This document shows positions 11,643 through 24,019 of a stretch of 64,000 nt of DNA, piece after piece (the stretch's first letter is position 1; each line of letters begins with the position of its first letter). The position numbers were made by a program, and so were the translations under genes. Below the pieces are notes generated by a model. The model was not told the DNA's origin, did no database searches, and saw nothing but the letters and a program-made list of their open reading frames with translations. Origin of the DNA: Certhia americana (Eukaryota > Chordata > Aves > Passeriformes > Certhiidae); contig CM031866.1 in assembly GCA_018697195.1 (NCBI GenBank), positions 6,813,489 through 6,877,488 of the forward strand. Reading direction: 5' to 3'.

Positions 11643-14600
11643 TCAGGGCGAGGCGGGTTTGTCGGGGTTGTGCATGTGGTACACGTCGCTCTCCTCGTCC
11701 TCCGGCACCTGCGGCAGAGCCCCCTGAGCCCCCCGGGCCGGGCTGCGAGCCGACAGCGCCATCTCGTGCCCCCCGCCCCAGCCCCCTCACCTCCCAATAC
11801 ACGCCGTCCTCGAAGCAGTTCTCGGCCGCGGCGTCCCCCCAGATGGGCAGCTTCAGGATGCCCCCTGCGAGGAGACGGGCAGGGCGGTGGGCAGGGGGCC
11901 GTGGGGGATGCGGCTGGCCCACCCAAGGGGGCTAACGCAGCCCGGGCACGGTGCCTGGTGCCGTCCCCCCAGGATGCGTCCGGCCGTGGATAGGAGCACA
12001 GGGATGCGGCTGTTTCAGCTGCAGGCTGGCTCAACCCTCCCCTCTCGGTGTTCCCCTCCGGCTTACCCACGATGGCCCCCCCAGCAAATGCCATCAGCAG
12101 AGACACCACAATGCCGGCCGCCTGGAACCCTCCCTGGATACTGGGTGTCCGCGTCTGGTACACGCCCGTGAAGTCAAAAGCTTTGATGAACCTGCCGAGG
12201 GTGGAAATGTTTGATTTGAAATGAAAAGGATGATTGCTCCTGGCAGGAGAGCATTCCCTTGCTCCAGAGGAACCATGGTGCCCTGCTCTCTTGGGAGTTC
12301 TTCCCTAGCCCCATCCCTCTTCTGCAAGGAGAAGTATTGCAATGATCAAAACTTCCTTCTCTGACCCTGGCAAAGCTTTAACAAGTAGACCCCCAAAATA
12401 TAAACATTTGCTTTGTGATTCAGACTTTTAGCCTTACCTGACCCCACAAAACAATGTGGGGGAGAGGGAGAAGCACTTCCCTCCCCATTTTGGGCCAGAG
12501 TAATGTCAAGCAGTGGGACTGTGGCTCCCTTCATGAGGCCACCAAGAGTCAGCCACAGAAGATGATGCTACAATTCAGTAATCCCAACACAGTCAGTGCC
12601 CCCCATGTTTTTGAGGGGCAAATCTGGGCAACTCTGAACTATTAACAAAAGCTGTTAATTTTCCCCTGCTCCCAGCCCATGGAGCTTCAGGTAAAATCTA
12701 TTCTCAGAGAAGATTTTCATGCCATCTTACCCTTCCTTTCCATACACATCCTCTGTGGCTGCAGCTGCTGTGATGGCCCCCACAATGCCCCCAATAAGGC
12801 CTGGCATGGCATGGAGGTTGTGGATGCCACACGTGTCCTGAATGTGCAACCTAGACTCCAAAAAAGGCTGAGGGGAAGGGAAGTAGAGAGATATTAGGGA
12901 GCTGAACCTGGCCCTGGAAAGGATTATTTCCTTCCATGGAGGGCTGGGATAAACAGAGAAAGAGGAGAGATACTGTGTCCCACTAAAGAGCTAAGGGCTG
13001 GTAGACAAAGTTGTGAGCCAAGCTCAAGATAAACTAACAACATATCCCCCAAACATGCTCCTGTTGGGAGTCTGAAACTTCTTGAAAGTTTTGGGGTAGT
13101 AAAAGGAGACAGAAGTGCATCTCATAAGGGATTCCAGAAAGCAGGGAAGTGAATCCATTTCTGGTCTCCTCAGCAGGACCAGGGCTGCAGACTCACCAAG
13201 CAGCACTCACCGTGAAGTAGACATACCCCACTGTGGACACGATGCCAGAGATGGACCCGACAATGAGGGAGCCGTATGGAGTCAGCATCATCTCTGCACT
13301 GGTGCCCACGGCCACGCCACCAGCCAGCGTGGCATTCTGGATGTGGACCTGCAGAACCAACCACCCTGCCTTGGCATCTCAGGGAGATTGCAATTGCTCA
13401 GGGACGGTGCAAATGGCAAAGTGGGAGAATCAGCTCTGAAAATGTTTCCAGAGGAAATATCAGGGCCCATTTTCCTACTTGGTGGTGAAAAACAAGAAAA
13501 GAACAGGCAGCTTCTGTCTGTAGCACAGGTGCACATAGACTCCCACTCCCCGTACCACACACGTTCTTTGCATCCACAGATATGGGTGGGGAGTTGTGAT
13601 GAGATGGAAATTGTCTCACCCATGTGTCATGCAAGCTCTGCTGTCACAGAGACATGTCACCCACACATCTAACACGTACAAGTCAGCCCCCCGATTGCTC
13701 ACAAGCTGCTGTGCAGGCCTTGCTTGATGGGGAGTGCTGCCAAAAAGAGCTCTGCAACACACCCAGCAGAGCAAGTCCAGTCCCTGCTGTGACTTGGGTC
13801 CACCACAGGTAGGGCATCACCCCACACCTCAAGCCCTGCAGGATCCATTCCCACCTTCTTATTTAATATAACCTCAGAGTTTCTGCCTGGATGCCGGTTT
13901 CATCATGCCCTGAAGCCCTGTGTCTGTTCAGCAAAGCACAAGTGCCAATTGATTCCTGGACCCTTGATCAACCTCATTATATGTCCCCTGGGCAGTGCAG
14001 GGCTCTCTGCTCCTCTCTTACCATGTCAAGCTTGCCTTTCTTCTGCAGCATGCTGGAGAAGGCCATGGTGGTGAGGACACAGGCAGCCAGTGAGCAGTAT
14101 GTGTTAATGGCAGACCGGTGCTGGGCATCCCCGTGATCAGAAATGGCTGAGTTAAAACTGGGCCAGTACATCCACAGGTACAGCGTACCTGGAGGGATGG
14201 GGCAGATGGGATGAGGAAGAGAAAGGGAAAAGAGAGAATACAGGGATTGGGAAAAAGCTCTAAAGAAGATAATTCTGCACAGGGGGAAATTACATCCCAA
14301 ACTCCTGCTTCCCCAGATCCACATGCTGCATGATGAGACAAGCATTGGGAAAGGCTGGCAGAGAAAGGGAAGTAAAATGCATCCTTGTTTTCCCAGGCAC
14401 CATCTCAGCCCAGCCACTGATGAAGGGAGCTGAGTAACTCTGAAAGGTTGAAGACCTTGGGGATACAGAGTTCCTCAACTCCATATCCTGGTTTCAGTTT
14501 TTCCCAGAGCCCCAAGAGGAACCAGCCCTGTGCAGCTGAGTGGTCCCCATGTAGCAGCCCCCTGAGATGAGGGCAGACTCACCAATCATGGCAAAGAGGT

Positions 14601-17600
14601 CAGAGTGGTACACGGATCCCTGCTTGTCCTTGCTCTGCTCCAGGTTGGGTCGGTACAGGATCCGTGTCACCGTGAGGCCGAAGTATGCTCCAAAGGTGTG
14701 AATGGTCATGGAGCCACCTGCATCCTTCACCTGCAGCCATGGGAAAACAGAGGTTTGCTTCTGCAATTGCCACTCATTCTGGAGCTGGGGCCTGATTTGC
14801 GTTGTGCCCAGCTTGTCTGTGCATTTAACAAATAGACCCAGTGCTCCTGAATTGCCAGGCTTATGTGTAAAACCCCAGAAGATCTCCCTTCTCAGGGAAG
14901 TACGACCCACTGCCCCTCTTCTTCACAATCTGCCTACTTTTGCTGCCTAAATTCTTGCATCTTGAATGTTTATGGAGGCAGTGACTTGGTAGAGCTATAG
15001 CAAAGGGAGACAGTTTGGAGAGGTCCAGAGAGGAAGGAGCAGAACAAAGTAGGTACTACCTAAAGCCTTACATGAAGAAGGTTGAGAAGGATGTACTCAT
15101 TCACTGAAAAGAGTGTGACTTGAAACAAAGTCATGACAAGGAGCTGTATGGGGCTGGTTTTGCCCAGGATGGCCCCAAAGGCGATGCACACAGAGCCCAC
15201 GCAGAAATCAGCATTGATCAGGCTGGAAAAGGGGAAGGAGAATGGTGGTTTAATAAGGATATACTTCTCTGTAAATCACTCTTACCTACCCCAGCTCTAG
15301 AGGTCCCACCTGAAGCCGAAGAGGTGATTAGGACACATCTCTGGATTTCCCACTGACCTTCCTCCCACCCTTACACTCCCACATTATTCAGGTAGTGTGG
15401 ATGATAGGTGTTCTCAGCACTCACATCCATGGTGCCTGGCTCGGCACTAAGGGGTGACACTCATCTCAAGTTTCCCTTTTAGCAGTACCACCACAATGGC
15501 AGGTACCATTGGACTAAAAGGTGGAAACCAAGTGGAACTATGTGGCAGGAAAACAACAGTTTAGAGACTGATTTGTATTTGACACAACTGAGGGACAGAT
15601 GTTGCCAGCTGCTTGGCTCTCATTCCAGCTCTTCCACTGGCCAGGCCAGAGGTGCCATCCCAGAAACTCCTCCTTACTTCTCCACTCCAATGAGGATCTT
15701 CCCGTCCTTGAAAGAGTGGAACCAGCCTTGCATCAGGAGAGCCCACTGGATCCCAAAGGCAGCAAGGAGGAAATTGAAACCCACAGCTCCGAATCCATAG
15801 CGCTTGAGGAAGGTCATGAGGAAGCCAAAGCCCACAAAGATCATCACATGGACATCCTGGAAAGCTGTGCAGAGGGAAGGGACTGTCAGCTCTGTGAGGA
15901 CAGCAGGGCTGCAAGTGCCACGTGCATTTGGTGTTGAAAAGGAACTAATTACATCAGTAGCAGTAGGGGGGAAATTCAAGAGAAAATGTGTCTTTGCCTC
16001 ATATCCCCATGTTTCTAAGTCTGAAAGTGGCTCAGCTTTTGGAAACTGGCTTTTGGTTAAAAGGCTCAGCCTTGAAAGTAAATGTTTACTGAAAGCTGTG
16101 TGCAAAAGAAGACCTGAGAGTAATGGAGTGTACAGAGGAAACATTTTTCTATTCAGATTGTTTTTTCCCCTTTTGTAAAAAATAAAAAAACCCATCATGC
16201 GAAACGAGTAGTAAAGTTTTGTTAAAACACATAAATGGTCACTTTGTGTAGGTCCATTTAGTGCAGGGTGATGGCTTAGAGCAAGGAGAGCACAAGAACA
16301 AGGAAAGTTTACAAATACATTTTAAAAAGCTTTGGAAATCAGCAGCAAAATACCCACCTTGTGAGATTTTTAGTGCTTAAACCAGAGAGACCCAGTTCTT
16401 CCCACTAATGGTCAGACCTGAGCCCCTCAGATGCCCTTCCCCGGGGGAAACCAGATCTGTGTGAGCCTCTTGAAAAACCTTCTTGGTGCATTAAACCTGC
16501 TGTGCTTTTTAATGCTGCACGTTTCTATCAGATAAGCATTGCTTTGCAATTAAGTGAGCTGAAACGCTTGCATACTTACAAATTGAACCATGCAAACCCT
16601 CACACTGCAGGCCACTCAGCCTACAGTGAAAACAGGAGATCCAAGGCTGGGATCCCCCCTGGGATACTCCCACCAGCAAACCCATGCTGCAGAGCAGATA
16701 AATACAGCAGTGATGGAGCTAAACCAGAACGTTCTGCATTTTGCAGTGCACAAATCATTATAGCCACTATATCCATCGAAGTCTGTGCACTCAGAGAGGG
16801 TGTAAACTCAGGGCAAAGGAAATTCTGTGGCTGCAAGTCTGCTCTACCTAGAACCTGTGCTGAAATCCATCAGCCCCTGGTTCATTTCCACAGGGCTTGT
16901 GTCTGCTCCTTCCACTGAGGGCTGGTGAAGACTTCTGTGAAGTGCAGCTCTGCAGAAGCTGAGAGTTTTGCCCTTTTGTACTTTATAAGATCTTGCAACC
17001 TGTTTAAGGATGAGCATTCAGACAGGCTTAAGTCATGTAGCACCATGCTAATCTGATTGCTTTTAAAAAATGCCCCCCATGCCTATGAAATCACTCTTTA
17101 AAAAGGAAGGAGATGAGATCTGCAGCTGGCACTGTTCAGGAGAGGTCACTTCCAAAGCACTCCTCCATAAGTCCTAAGAAAGTGTCTTACTTACTGTGGT
17201 TTTACCACACAATCCCATAAACTTTCCCTCTGCAGTTGTATTTATTTTCCCTCTCTCTTTTCCAGCATGAGCAGCACAATATACAACTAGATGAAAACCA
17301 GACCATCCCACTGTGTGTTAGACCCTGTATGAGCTCAGAAGGAAGAGCAGATCTTTTTTTAAACCACACCCAGTCTAAAACCTCTTTCTAACCCTTGCCT
17401 TTGTTTTCCCTTAGTAAGAATAACATTGTTATCACTCAGAGGCAGCACAGGCATTGCCATGCCCTAAAGGTTTTGTAAGCCTGCTTTTGTGGCAGGACAA
17501 TTGCCATAACTATCAAGAGTGTTTGGGCTTTGGGACAAAAAAGCTCATTTCTTTTCCCCTGGAGAGCAGATGAGTCACTGATTATGGAATATCCATGTGC

Positions 17601-19420
17601 AATCCAAACTGAGAAGAAATTGCCACATTGACTGGACCTGGCAACGGGCACACCAACACAACCACGTACTGGCTTCCTGAAACCAGGACAACTTCCCTCT
17701 GACTGCCCTCCCAGTCTTCTCTGGCTTGAAGCACCTGTTTGTTTGTCTCTCCTAACCCTCTGCCACTGCAGACAGTGGGTTGATCACAGGTATGTTGGTA
17801 CAAATGATCTTTGGGTGTTCAACCACCACATTCTTCTGAGCAGCCCTGGATGGACACGTGGATTAAAATTCCAGGGCTTGGTCACCTTGTCATGTTTGTC
17901 CATCTTTATAGAGAGAGAATATTTCTGATTAGATAAGGGGGAAACAACAGTAGAGCTTTTGGGCACGTGAACCCTTCCTCAGGTCTGAAACAGGAACATA
18001 ACTCAAAGCTAAACTGAGCAGTTGCCCTTAGATTGATTTAGTTGTGTTGAATCCATCCTGTCATTTGAGGGGGAATATTTGGCACTGCAGAGCAGAAGTG
18101 GGATATGAGGACAGAAGAGATGTCACTTCCTTAGCTCCTACACACTCTTTCTTGGAGTCCTGATGTCCTCCAAGCTCACCACTGACAAGAGCAGCAGGCA
18201 CTGCTGCTGCTTCATGCCAACCTGTGTGGAGCTGGTCCCAAGGGAAGATGTCCAGGGAGAGCCCAGGGCAGCCATGACCGTACATGAACCTGGAGGCTGA
18301 CTGAGCAGCGGGTTTCTATAAGCAAATCCTTTTCTGAACTAGCTAATCCTCAGCAGCCACAGGTTGCTATAGCTCCTTTGATTTAGCAGGTGTTTTTTTT
18401 AATGGAAATGTTCTAAATAGATGCATGACTCAGGCCTGTTGCTTCCTTGGAAACAATTGCCTACAGAAGCAGTCTATTCTGAAAGGTTCACAAAGATGAT
18501 CAGCCCTGGAGATCAAAGCCACCCAAAGGCACTGCCTAGCCAGAAGAGCTTTAACCTTCTGAATAATTTCTGTGTCACTACGATGCCGAGACCCAAGAAC
18601 CCTGGGAACCTGGCAGCTTAGGAGGACTCTGGCACTGAAATGCCAGTAGCTCAAGGGTAATTCACAAGTGAGGGGGTGGACAGAGGAAGAGGAGGAAGAT
18701 GTCACAGGATCTCAACAGCCGTTCCTCTGTGTGCACAGAAAGGCTTGCTCTGATCCAGAGCTGAGGGTGGGGGCAGCAAGCTGAAACTTGCAGAGTGTTG
18801 GGAACACGTCAGCCCTATTCCTGGAAAAAAGATGTCATGGTACCCTGCTGACAGAGCCCCAAGGCACCGGAAGGCCATGAGGCTTTTCTCTTGCTCTTTG
18901 GTGAACCCCAAGCCAGCCTCAAGGAAAGAATATGACTTTGTAGCAATCGGTGGAGACAGTGCCTCTGACAGGCTCTGCCACAGCACAGGATAGGAGGGAT
19001 GGGCTGGAATGGGATGGGATGGGATGGGATGGATAGGATGGGATGGGATGGGATGGGATGGGATGGGATGGGATGGGATGGGATGGGATGGGATGGGATG
19101 GATAGGATGGGATGGATAGGATGGGATGGGATGGAATGGGATGGGATGGGATGGGATGGGATGGGATGGGATGGGATGGGATGGGTGGGATGTTGATCAG
19201 CCAGCACAAGGATTAAGCTTCCAGAATACTCACAGGGGTATCGGAAATAGAAATCGTTCTCTATGTCACTGGTCAGGTTCATCTCTTGTTTCTCCTCCTC
19301 CCAGTGTGCATCAGCTTCGGCGCCGAAGCGCACGAAGACTCCGAAGAGGACGATCATGGCCACCTCCCAGAGGAGGCACACGAGTGGCAGCCGCCAGCGC
19401 ATGTACGTGTTCTTTGGCAT
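11643..19420 (-). CDS. RHCG: Rh family C glycoprotein, ammonia channel (10 coding exons, 459 aa)
   Basis: RhCG is an electroneutral NH3 (and possibly CO2) channel of the Amt/Mep/Rh family, a trimeric 12-helix membrane protein of renal and other epithelia. Coding exons, in transcript order: 19234-19420, 15678-15864, 15072-15222, 14583-14730, 14022-14188, 13211-13348, 12731-12867, 12067-12191, 11791-11864, 11643-11708. All junctions are GT-AG and the frame is open throughout. The ATG at 19418-19420 was chosen because the following residues align with the human start (xxNTxxRWRLPL). Pore residues are intact and numbered one higher than human: twin histidines H186 and H345, D178, and gate phenylalanines F131 and F236. 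The N-glycosylation sequon N48-L-T is kept. The cytoplasmic tail ends soon after VYWEV and is shorter than in human (479 aa), lacking its Pro/Ser-rich end. Identification is secure. Confidence 0.96.
16490..16790. promoter_or_regulatory. Possible regulatory block in RHCG intron 1
   Basis: Within the 3.4-kb first intron, two AT-rich blocks (about 16500-16590 and 16725-16775) carry a GATAAG core, GCAATTAAGTG and ATTATAGCC. They differ from the flanking intron in composition. An intronic enhancer is possible but unproven. Confidence 0.2.
19004..19193. repeat. (GGGAT)n pentanucleotide array in RHCG intron 1
   Basis: About 190 bases of nearly perfect GGGAT repeats, with a few GGATA and GGAAT variants, lie just inside the first intron, about 40 bases from the exon 1 donor. 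The array reads as long open frames on both strands (GWDGM... and PSHPI...), which are repeat artefacts and not proteins. Confidence 0.97.
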
Positions 19421-19504
19421 GCCTTGGTGCCTCTGCCTGTCCATCCACGGGGATGGCCGGGGGACTGTGTGAGCCCGTGTCCCCCACGCCCGCCCAGGGC
19501 CCGA

Positions 19505-19515
19505 CACATATATAG
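19505..19515 (-). promoter_or_regulatory. RHCG: Possible RHCG TATA box
   Basis: CTATATATGT on the minus strand lies about 90 bases upstream of the RHCG start codon. That spacing suits a TATA box with a short 5' UTR. No transcript data are available, so this remains a suggestion. Confidence 0.4.
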
Positions 19516-22500
19516 GTCAGAGAGGGCGAGGTGGGGCTCAGGGAGGTGCCTCCGGCAGGATCACATTTCAGAGCACTGGAGCTTCAGCAGAGTTGTTCCT
19601 CTAACCCACCTTCCTCCCCGGGAGGAGGGACAGGCTTCAGCACCTTTCCTCCGAGCTGCTCGGAGCACCTTTGAGCCCTGCCTCCACAGGGACGAGCAGA
19701 TGTAGAGGCCAGTGTGACTGGGGAGTGGAGCCAGAGTGTCCAGCCCCCTGCTCTGCCCAGTCCCACACCCCTTCCCAGCACCTGGCAGGAGCACCCTGAT
19801 CCTCGCTGTCCCCTCCCTCCTGGCTCTGGGTGCTCCTATCACCCCCTCCCCAGCTCTGAGATCACCCTTCCCCAGCTGCCCCTGAGGATGAAGGCAGGGT
19901 GCTCTTTGCTCCAGCTTTTGGCTTTTGGAAAAGCAGCTGAGGTGCAGAAGAGGAGGAAGAAGAAGGTGTGTGCTTCAAACCAGGTACCGAGATCCTGCAT
20001 GAGTGCACAGACACGTGATGGCCCAGCCAAGGCTGTAAGGATATTCAAGTGGCACATGTTGCATAATTTCCCAAAATGATTTACCCAGAGCATCCTCCTG
20101 GCAAGGCAGACTAAGCTGGGGCTGCATAACCAGGGCAATACTGTGAGATGGTGCTGGAGGCCTAAACATCCCCTCCTCTGGTATGGTTTTGCTTTAATTA
20201 ACAAACACAAACACAAAACTCCATTTTTCCTACTGTTTTGAATTATGTGCTCTTTCCCCAAAGAGCCAGGCAAGTCCTTCAAATGGATCCCAGCTCCCTC
20301 CTCTGCTTGCAGATCCCTGGGTTGCCTGTCAGTCTTCAAGAGATGAAAGACTGCAGCCCAGGCAAGCTGCCCAAATTTGCTGATGGCATCTAATTGTGGC
20401 CCGCAGGCTGAGCAAGCAGCACTGATTTTGGTGTTGATTAGGCAATAATTTGAGTTTATTATTTTTTCTTGTGCGCTTTCTTCTCAAAATGACAGATGGC
20501 AGAAAAATGCTGTGGATGGTCTTGAAGAGACTGACGGCCACACAAAATCATTCTCCAACCTCATTTGAACCCAGTGCAGGCAGCAGGGTAAAGACAGAGC
20601 TGGGAAGAAGAGAGAAGCCCATCTGCCTTAGCCCTTACCCTGCATGAGCAGGGTCCCCATGTGACTGGGGTCACTTTTTGGGGACACCTAAAGCAAGTGG
20701 ATGTTGCTGTTGTCTGAAGGACGAGCTCCCCCTCGAGCTTTGCTGCTCAGGGTGTGTTTTTGGATCTCCCATTATGCAGGGTTTCTGCAGGGCCGTCTCA
20801 GCTGTACACACCAGGATACAAAAGATCTCCAGCTAGAAAGAAGCTGAAATCCCCCAACAATACTTGATCTCTAATTGCTGGAACGCTGTTGACAGTTGCA
20901 TGTTCTTGTGCCAACTACGTGGTGAGACCGGTATTCTGCCCTGCCCTGGAGCAGCCCTTAGACACCTCGAAAAAGGCAGCACAGAGGAGCATTTTAAAAC
21001 AAAAAGGAACTTGCTTAGGTACTGTAGCCACCAGCAGCTACACTCTGTGATTACTCTAGCAAAAGAGTAACTGCAGAGCTTTTCTAATCCATGGCATCAC
21101 TGAAATGGCAGGGTGTCCAAAAAAGCAGCTTGCACAGCCCTTGAGCAGACTCCAGAGGCAGCAGTTCTGTCCCACCTGCTGCTCCCAGCCCCTCGCCCCA
21201 TGAGTGGAGGCCAGGAACAAAGGCTAATGGCTTTTCTGCTGGCCTGATAGTCTCACCTTGCTGCACTGCCTGGTGCTGCCCCTCCTTATCAACCTGCAGA
21301 TCAGCACTTTGTCACTGCAGTCCCATCGGGGCTGGCATGCTTCACTGGCTGTTCATGCTGTGAGAGCCCATTAAAGGACCAGCTTTTCTCCAGGTTCCTT
21401 TTCAGGGCCAGGATAACACTGGGAAGGCTGATGGGGCTGTGCCAGCACATGTCTGCAGCAGTGCTGGCAGAGCACTTCCTATGATAGGACAGGCCACCAT
21501 TGCATCCACCCTACAAGGTGCCCAGCTGTGTGGAAGGACACACAGGGCAGCTTTCACCATGCCTCAGTCACAAATATCAAGGTGCTTAAATGTCCTGTTG
21601 GAAACTTCAGGCTTATGTGAGCTTGCTCCACCACAGAATTTTGCCCATCATGTCCAGCACCTGTAAGAGCCACAAGATTTCCCAAAAAAATCACTGGGAT
21701 GACACTGGGGGAGAAGGAACATTTGCCTTTCTGTTTAAGAGGTGTGGGACCAGATCTGGAAGTGTCCAGGTCTTAGTTACCTTGGGTGAGGGCTGTACTG
21801 TACTGGTCCTAGCAGGGTCTCTCCAGTTTCTCACTTTTGAGCAGTTTCTCAAAAATGAGCACTAAATTTATTTGAAAGATGTCGAGACAAAATCTAAAGC
21901 ACAGAAATCCCTTGCTCATGCCTGGAGGCCTTGGGGCAGCTTCACCCTGGATAGAAGGGAATGTTCTGCTCCCCAGAATCAGTGGTCAAAGCAGCTACTG
22001 CCAGTTGTCTTTGGGCACATGGGGTAGAGAAGGTGCTGGAGAACGAGGATTTGGGGAGTCTTGAAAGCCTTGATGCAGCACAAGTGAGACTGGGCATTGC
22101 CCAATATCAAAGGTGACTTGCTGCTTGTTCAGGTCCTTGACAAGTGACCTGGAAGCAAAGCATCTGAGTCAATACAAAACAAAACTTTTTTTCAGGCTGG
22201 CTCAGCAGAAAGGCAAACAAACTTTCCACTGGGGACAGAGTGGTGGTATGAGGGGAGACCAAACAGTTCACTTAGGTCTGGCCTTTCTCATCCCATTTTT
22301 CAGCTCCCACCATCTCCATCTTTTGGAGATAAATGTTGGAGACAAGACAAAATAAAGCGAGACTTTTTAAAATTTAAATGAATATCTTATCTGAATCAAA
22401 GTGACAACCACACGTGAGACAAATTCACAAATGATTTTTCTTGTTCCCTCTCATTCCTCCCAAGAAACAGCATTTATCAGCAAGTAAATGATTGTCCAGA

Positions 22501-23470
22501 AAGAAGCCAAGGACTGTTTGAGAGGGAAGTCGGTGTCCTTGTGGAGCAGGCAGAGAGGGCAAATGTCTGTGAAAGGAAATATGGGACAGCACAAAAAGCA
22601 GAGGTGTGAGCAGCTCTGGCTGTCACACTGGGAAACACCATCCCTTGGGCTCAGCCAACACCTCTGCTGGCTTTCCCAAGAGCTGGATAGGCTTCTAGAG
22701 CAAATACACTGTAGTAGGCAGGAAATGAGGAGTTTGAGTAGCTACTAGCAGTTCCTGTGTTAGAAACTGTCAGACTTTGCTGGGAAACTCCCCTTTGCCC
22801 TGGGTTTGTTTTGGGTCCTAGGTGGACTGAGATAAAGCATGTTTTGGTCACACTCTGCTAAGTGTCCTCAGTGGACTGCTGGGACAGATGCCAGTGGCTG
22901 GACAATGACAGTGACATGAGGTGGTTGGCTCTTCTTCAGGGCTCAGACAGCCAGAGCGATGTCAAGCAGCAAAAGTCAGCCCCAGGCCAGGAGAAGGGAG
23001 CCCACATCCCCAAGGCTGCAGGCTGCTCTCTGCACTTTTCCAGGGAGACTTGTTGTCCTTCTCCTGCTCTTGGTGGCAGGTTACTCCTGCCCACCCGAGT
23101 GGATCAGCTGCTGGTTCCAGCTCATTAAACCCACTTGTGTTCACAGTCACCAGCAGAGCCGAAGGGGCGGTTTAGTGCCCGCTTGTCTTTGTTGCTCTAT
23201 AAATATGACTGGCTGCTGGTGACACTGGTTTGGGCTGGGGCATTCCAGTCTGGAGGCGAGGGTGGAGCGGATAGCTGGGTACCTCTGCTCGGTGGGGATT
23301 CCACTGTCATTACCCAGTGTGACCACACCTTGACCCCTGACACCACGGGGCAAGATATGCCTCAAGCCCAGCAGGGAGGGGATGCTCCTGGGCAAGGCTG
23401 ATGACAATCCAGGATCTTTGTCCTCCACAATCGCCAGTCCTTGTCCAGCTGCCCTGACCCTACACCTTTG
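19516..23470. other. Intergenic region between RHCG and TICRR
   Basis: No coding exons were found between the divergent starts of RHCG (minus) and TICRR (plus). The short open frames have no recognisable domains. A block at about 20380-20480 (GTTGATTAGGCAATAATTTG and a TTATTATTTTTT run) and one at about 23160-23235 (GGGGCGGTTT, CTTTGTTGC, CTATAAATATG) look mildly enhancer- or promoter-like. I can support nothing firm in the rest. Confidence 0.5.
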
Positions 23471-23706
23471 CATAGAACCAAGTTTGGAAGCGACCTTTAC
23501 AATCAGTTCTAACCATCAGCAGAGCATTATCACTGTAGCCCTAAACCACATCACCCAGCGCCAGATCCAGATGCCTCTTGGACACCTCCAGGGATGGTGA
23601 CTCCACCACTTCCCTGCCCAACTATTTCAATGCCTGACCATCCGAATAGTAATTTTAATTTTTTTTTTTGGTAATATATAATCTGAATTTGAATCTGAAT
23701 TTTACC
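23471..23706 (-). mobile_element. CR1 LINE 3' fragment
   Basis: Read on the minus strand, this stretch follows the avian CR1 3' end: a diverged copy of the ATTAGGAAAAATTTC segment, then GGTCAGGCATTG, GGGAAGTGGTGGAGTCACC, ATCCCTGGAGGTGTCCAAGA, a GTGGTTTAGGG segment, and the terminal AAGGTCGCTTCCAA...TTCTATG. CR1 is a non-LTR retrotransposon whose copies are usually 5'-truncated, as here. It contains no coding potential. An internal poly-A/T tract (23650-23659) disrupts the consensus. Identification as CR1 is strong; the exact left and right edges are approximate. Confidence 0.88.
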
Positions 23707-23950
23707 CCTACGGGCCCTGGGCTGTCCCTGCTGGCCTCCAGGGAGGCTCGGGGAGGAGGATGCCGTGTCGGCAGGACGGTCCGTGCAGGCTCTGTGTGCC
23801 GCTGTCCCTGTCCCTCCTGCCCGCAGGCAGGAGCGGACCTCTAGCGGCACTAGAGGAGCCTGCCGGGTGGGCAGCACCGGGCCGGGGTCGCGGCTCAGCC
23901 CCGGAGTCCCGCCCGGTGCCCGGCGAGCGATGTCACCGCCGCCCCGCCCT

Positions 23951-24010
23951 GGTGACGTCATACCGCACACCCGGTGACGTCATACCGCACACCCAGTGAC
24001 GTCACCGACA
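23951..24010. repeat. Three-copy 22-bp tandem repeat, each with a CRE/ATF site
   Basis: TGACGTCA occurs at 23953-23960, 23975-23982 and 23997-24004, exactly 22 bases apart. The first two units are near-identical; the third diverges after the site. TGACGTCA is the full palindromic cAMP-response element bound by CREB/ATF proteins. The array lies about 330-390 bases upstream of the TICRR start codon. Confidence 0.95.
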
Positions 24011-24019
24011 CGCGCGCCC

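Noticed and set aside
18999..19196. Possible repetitive protein GWDGM
   Set aside because: It is a translation of the intronic GGGAT array.
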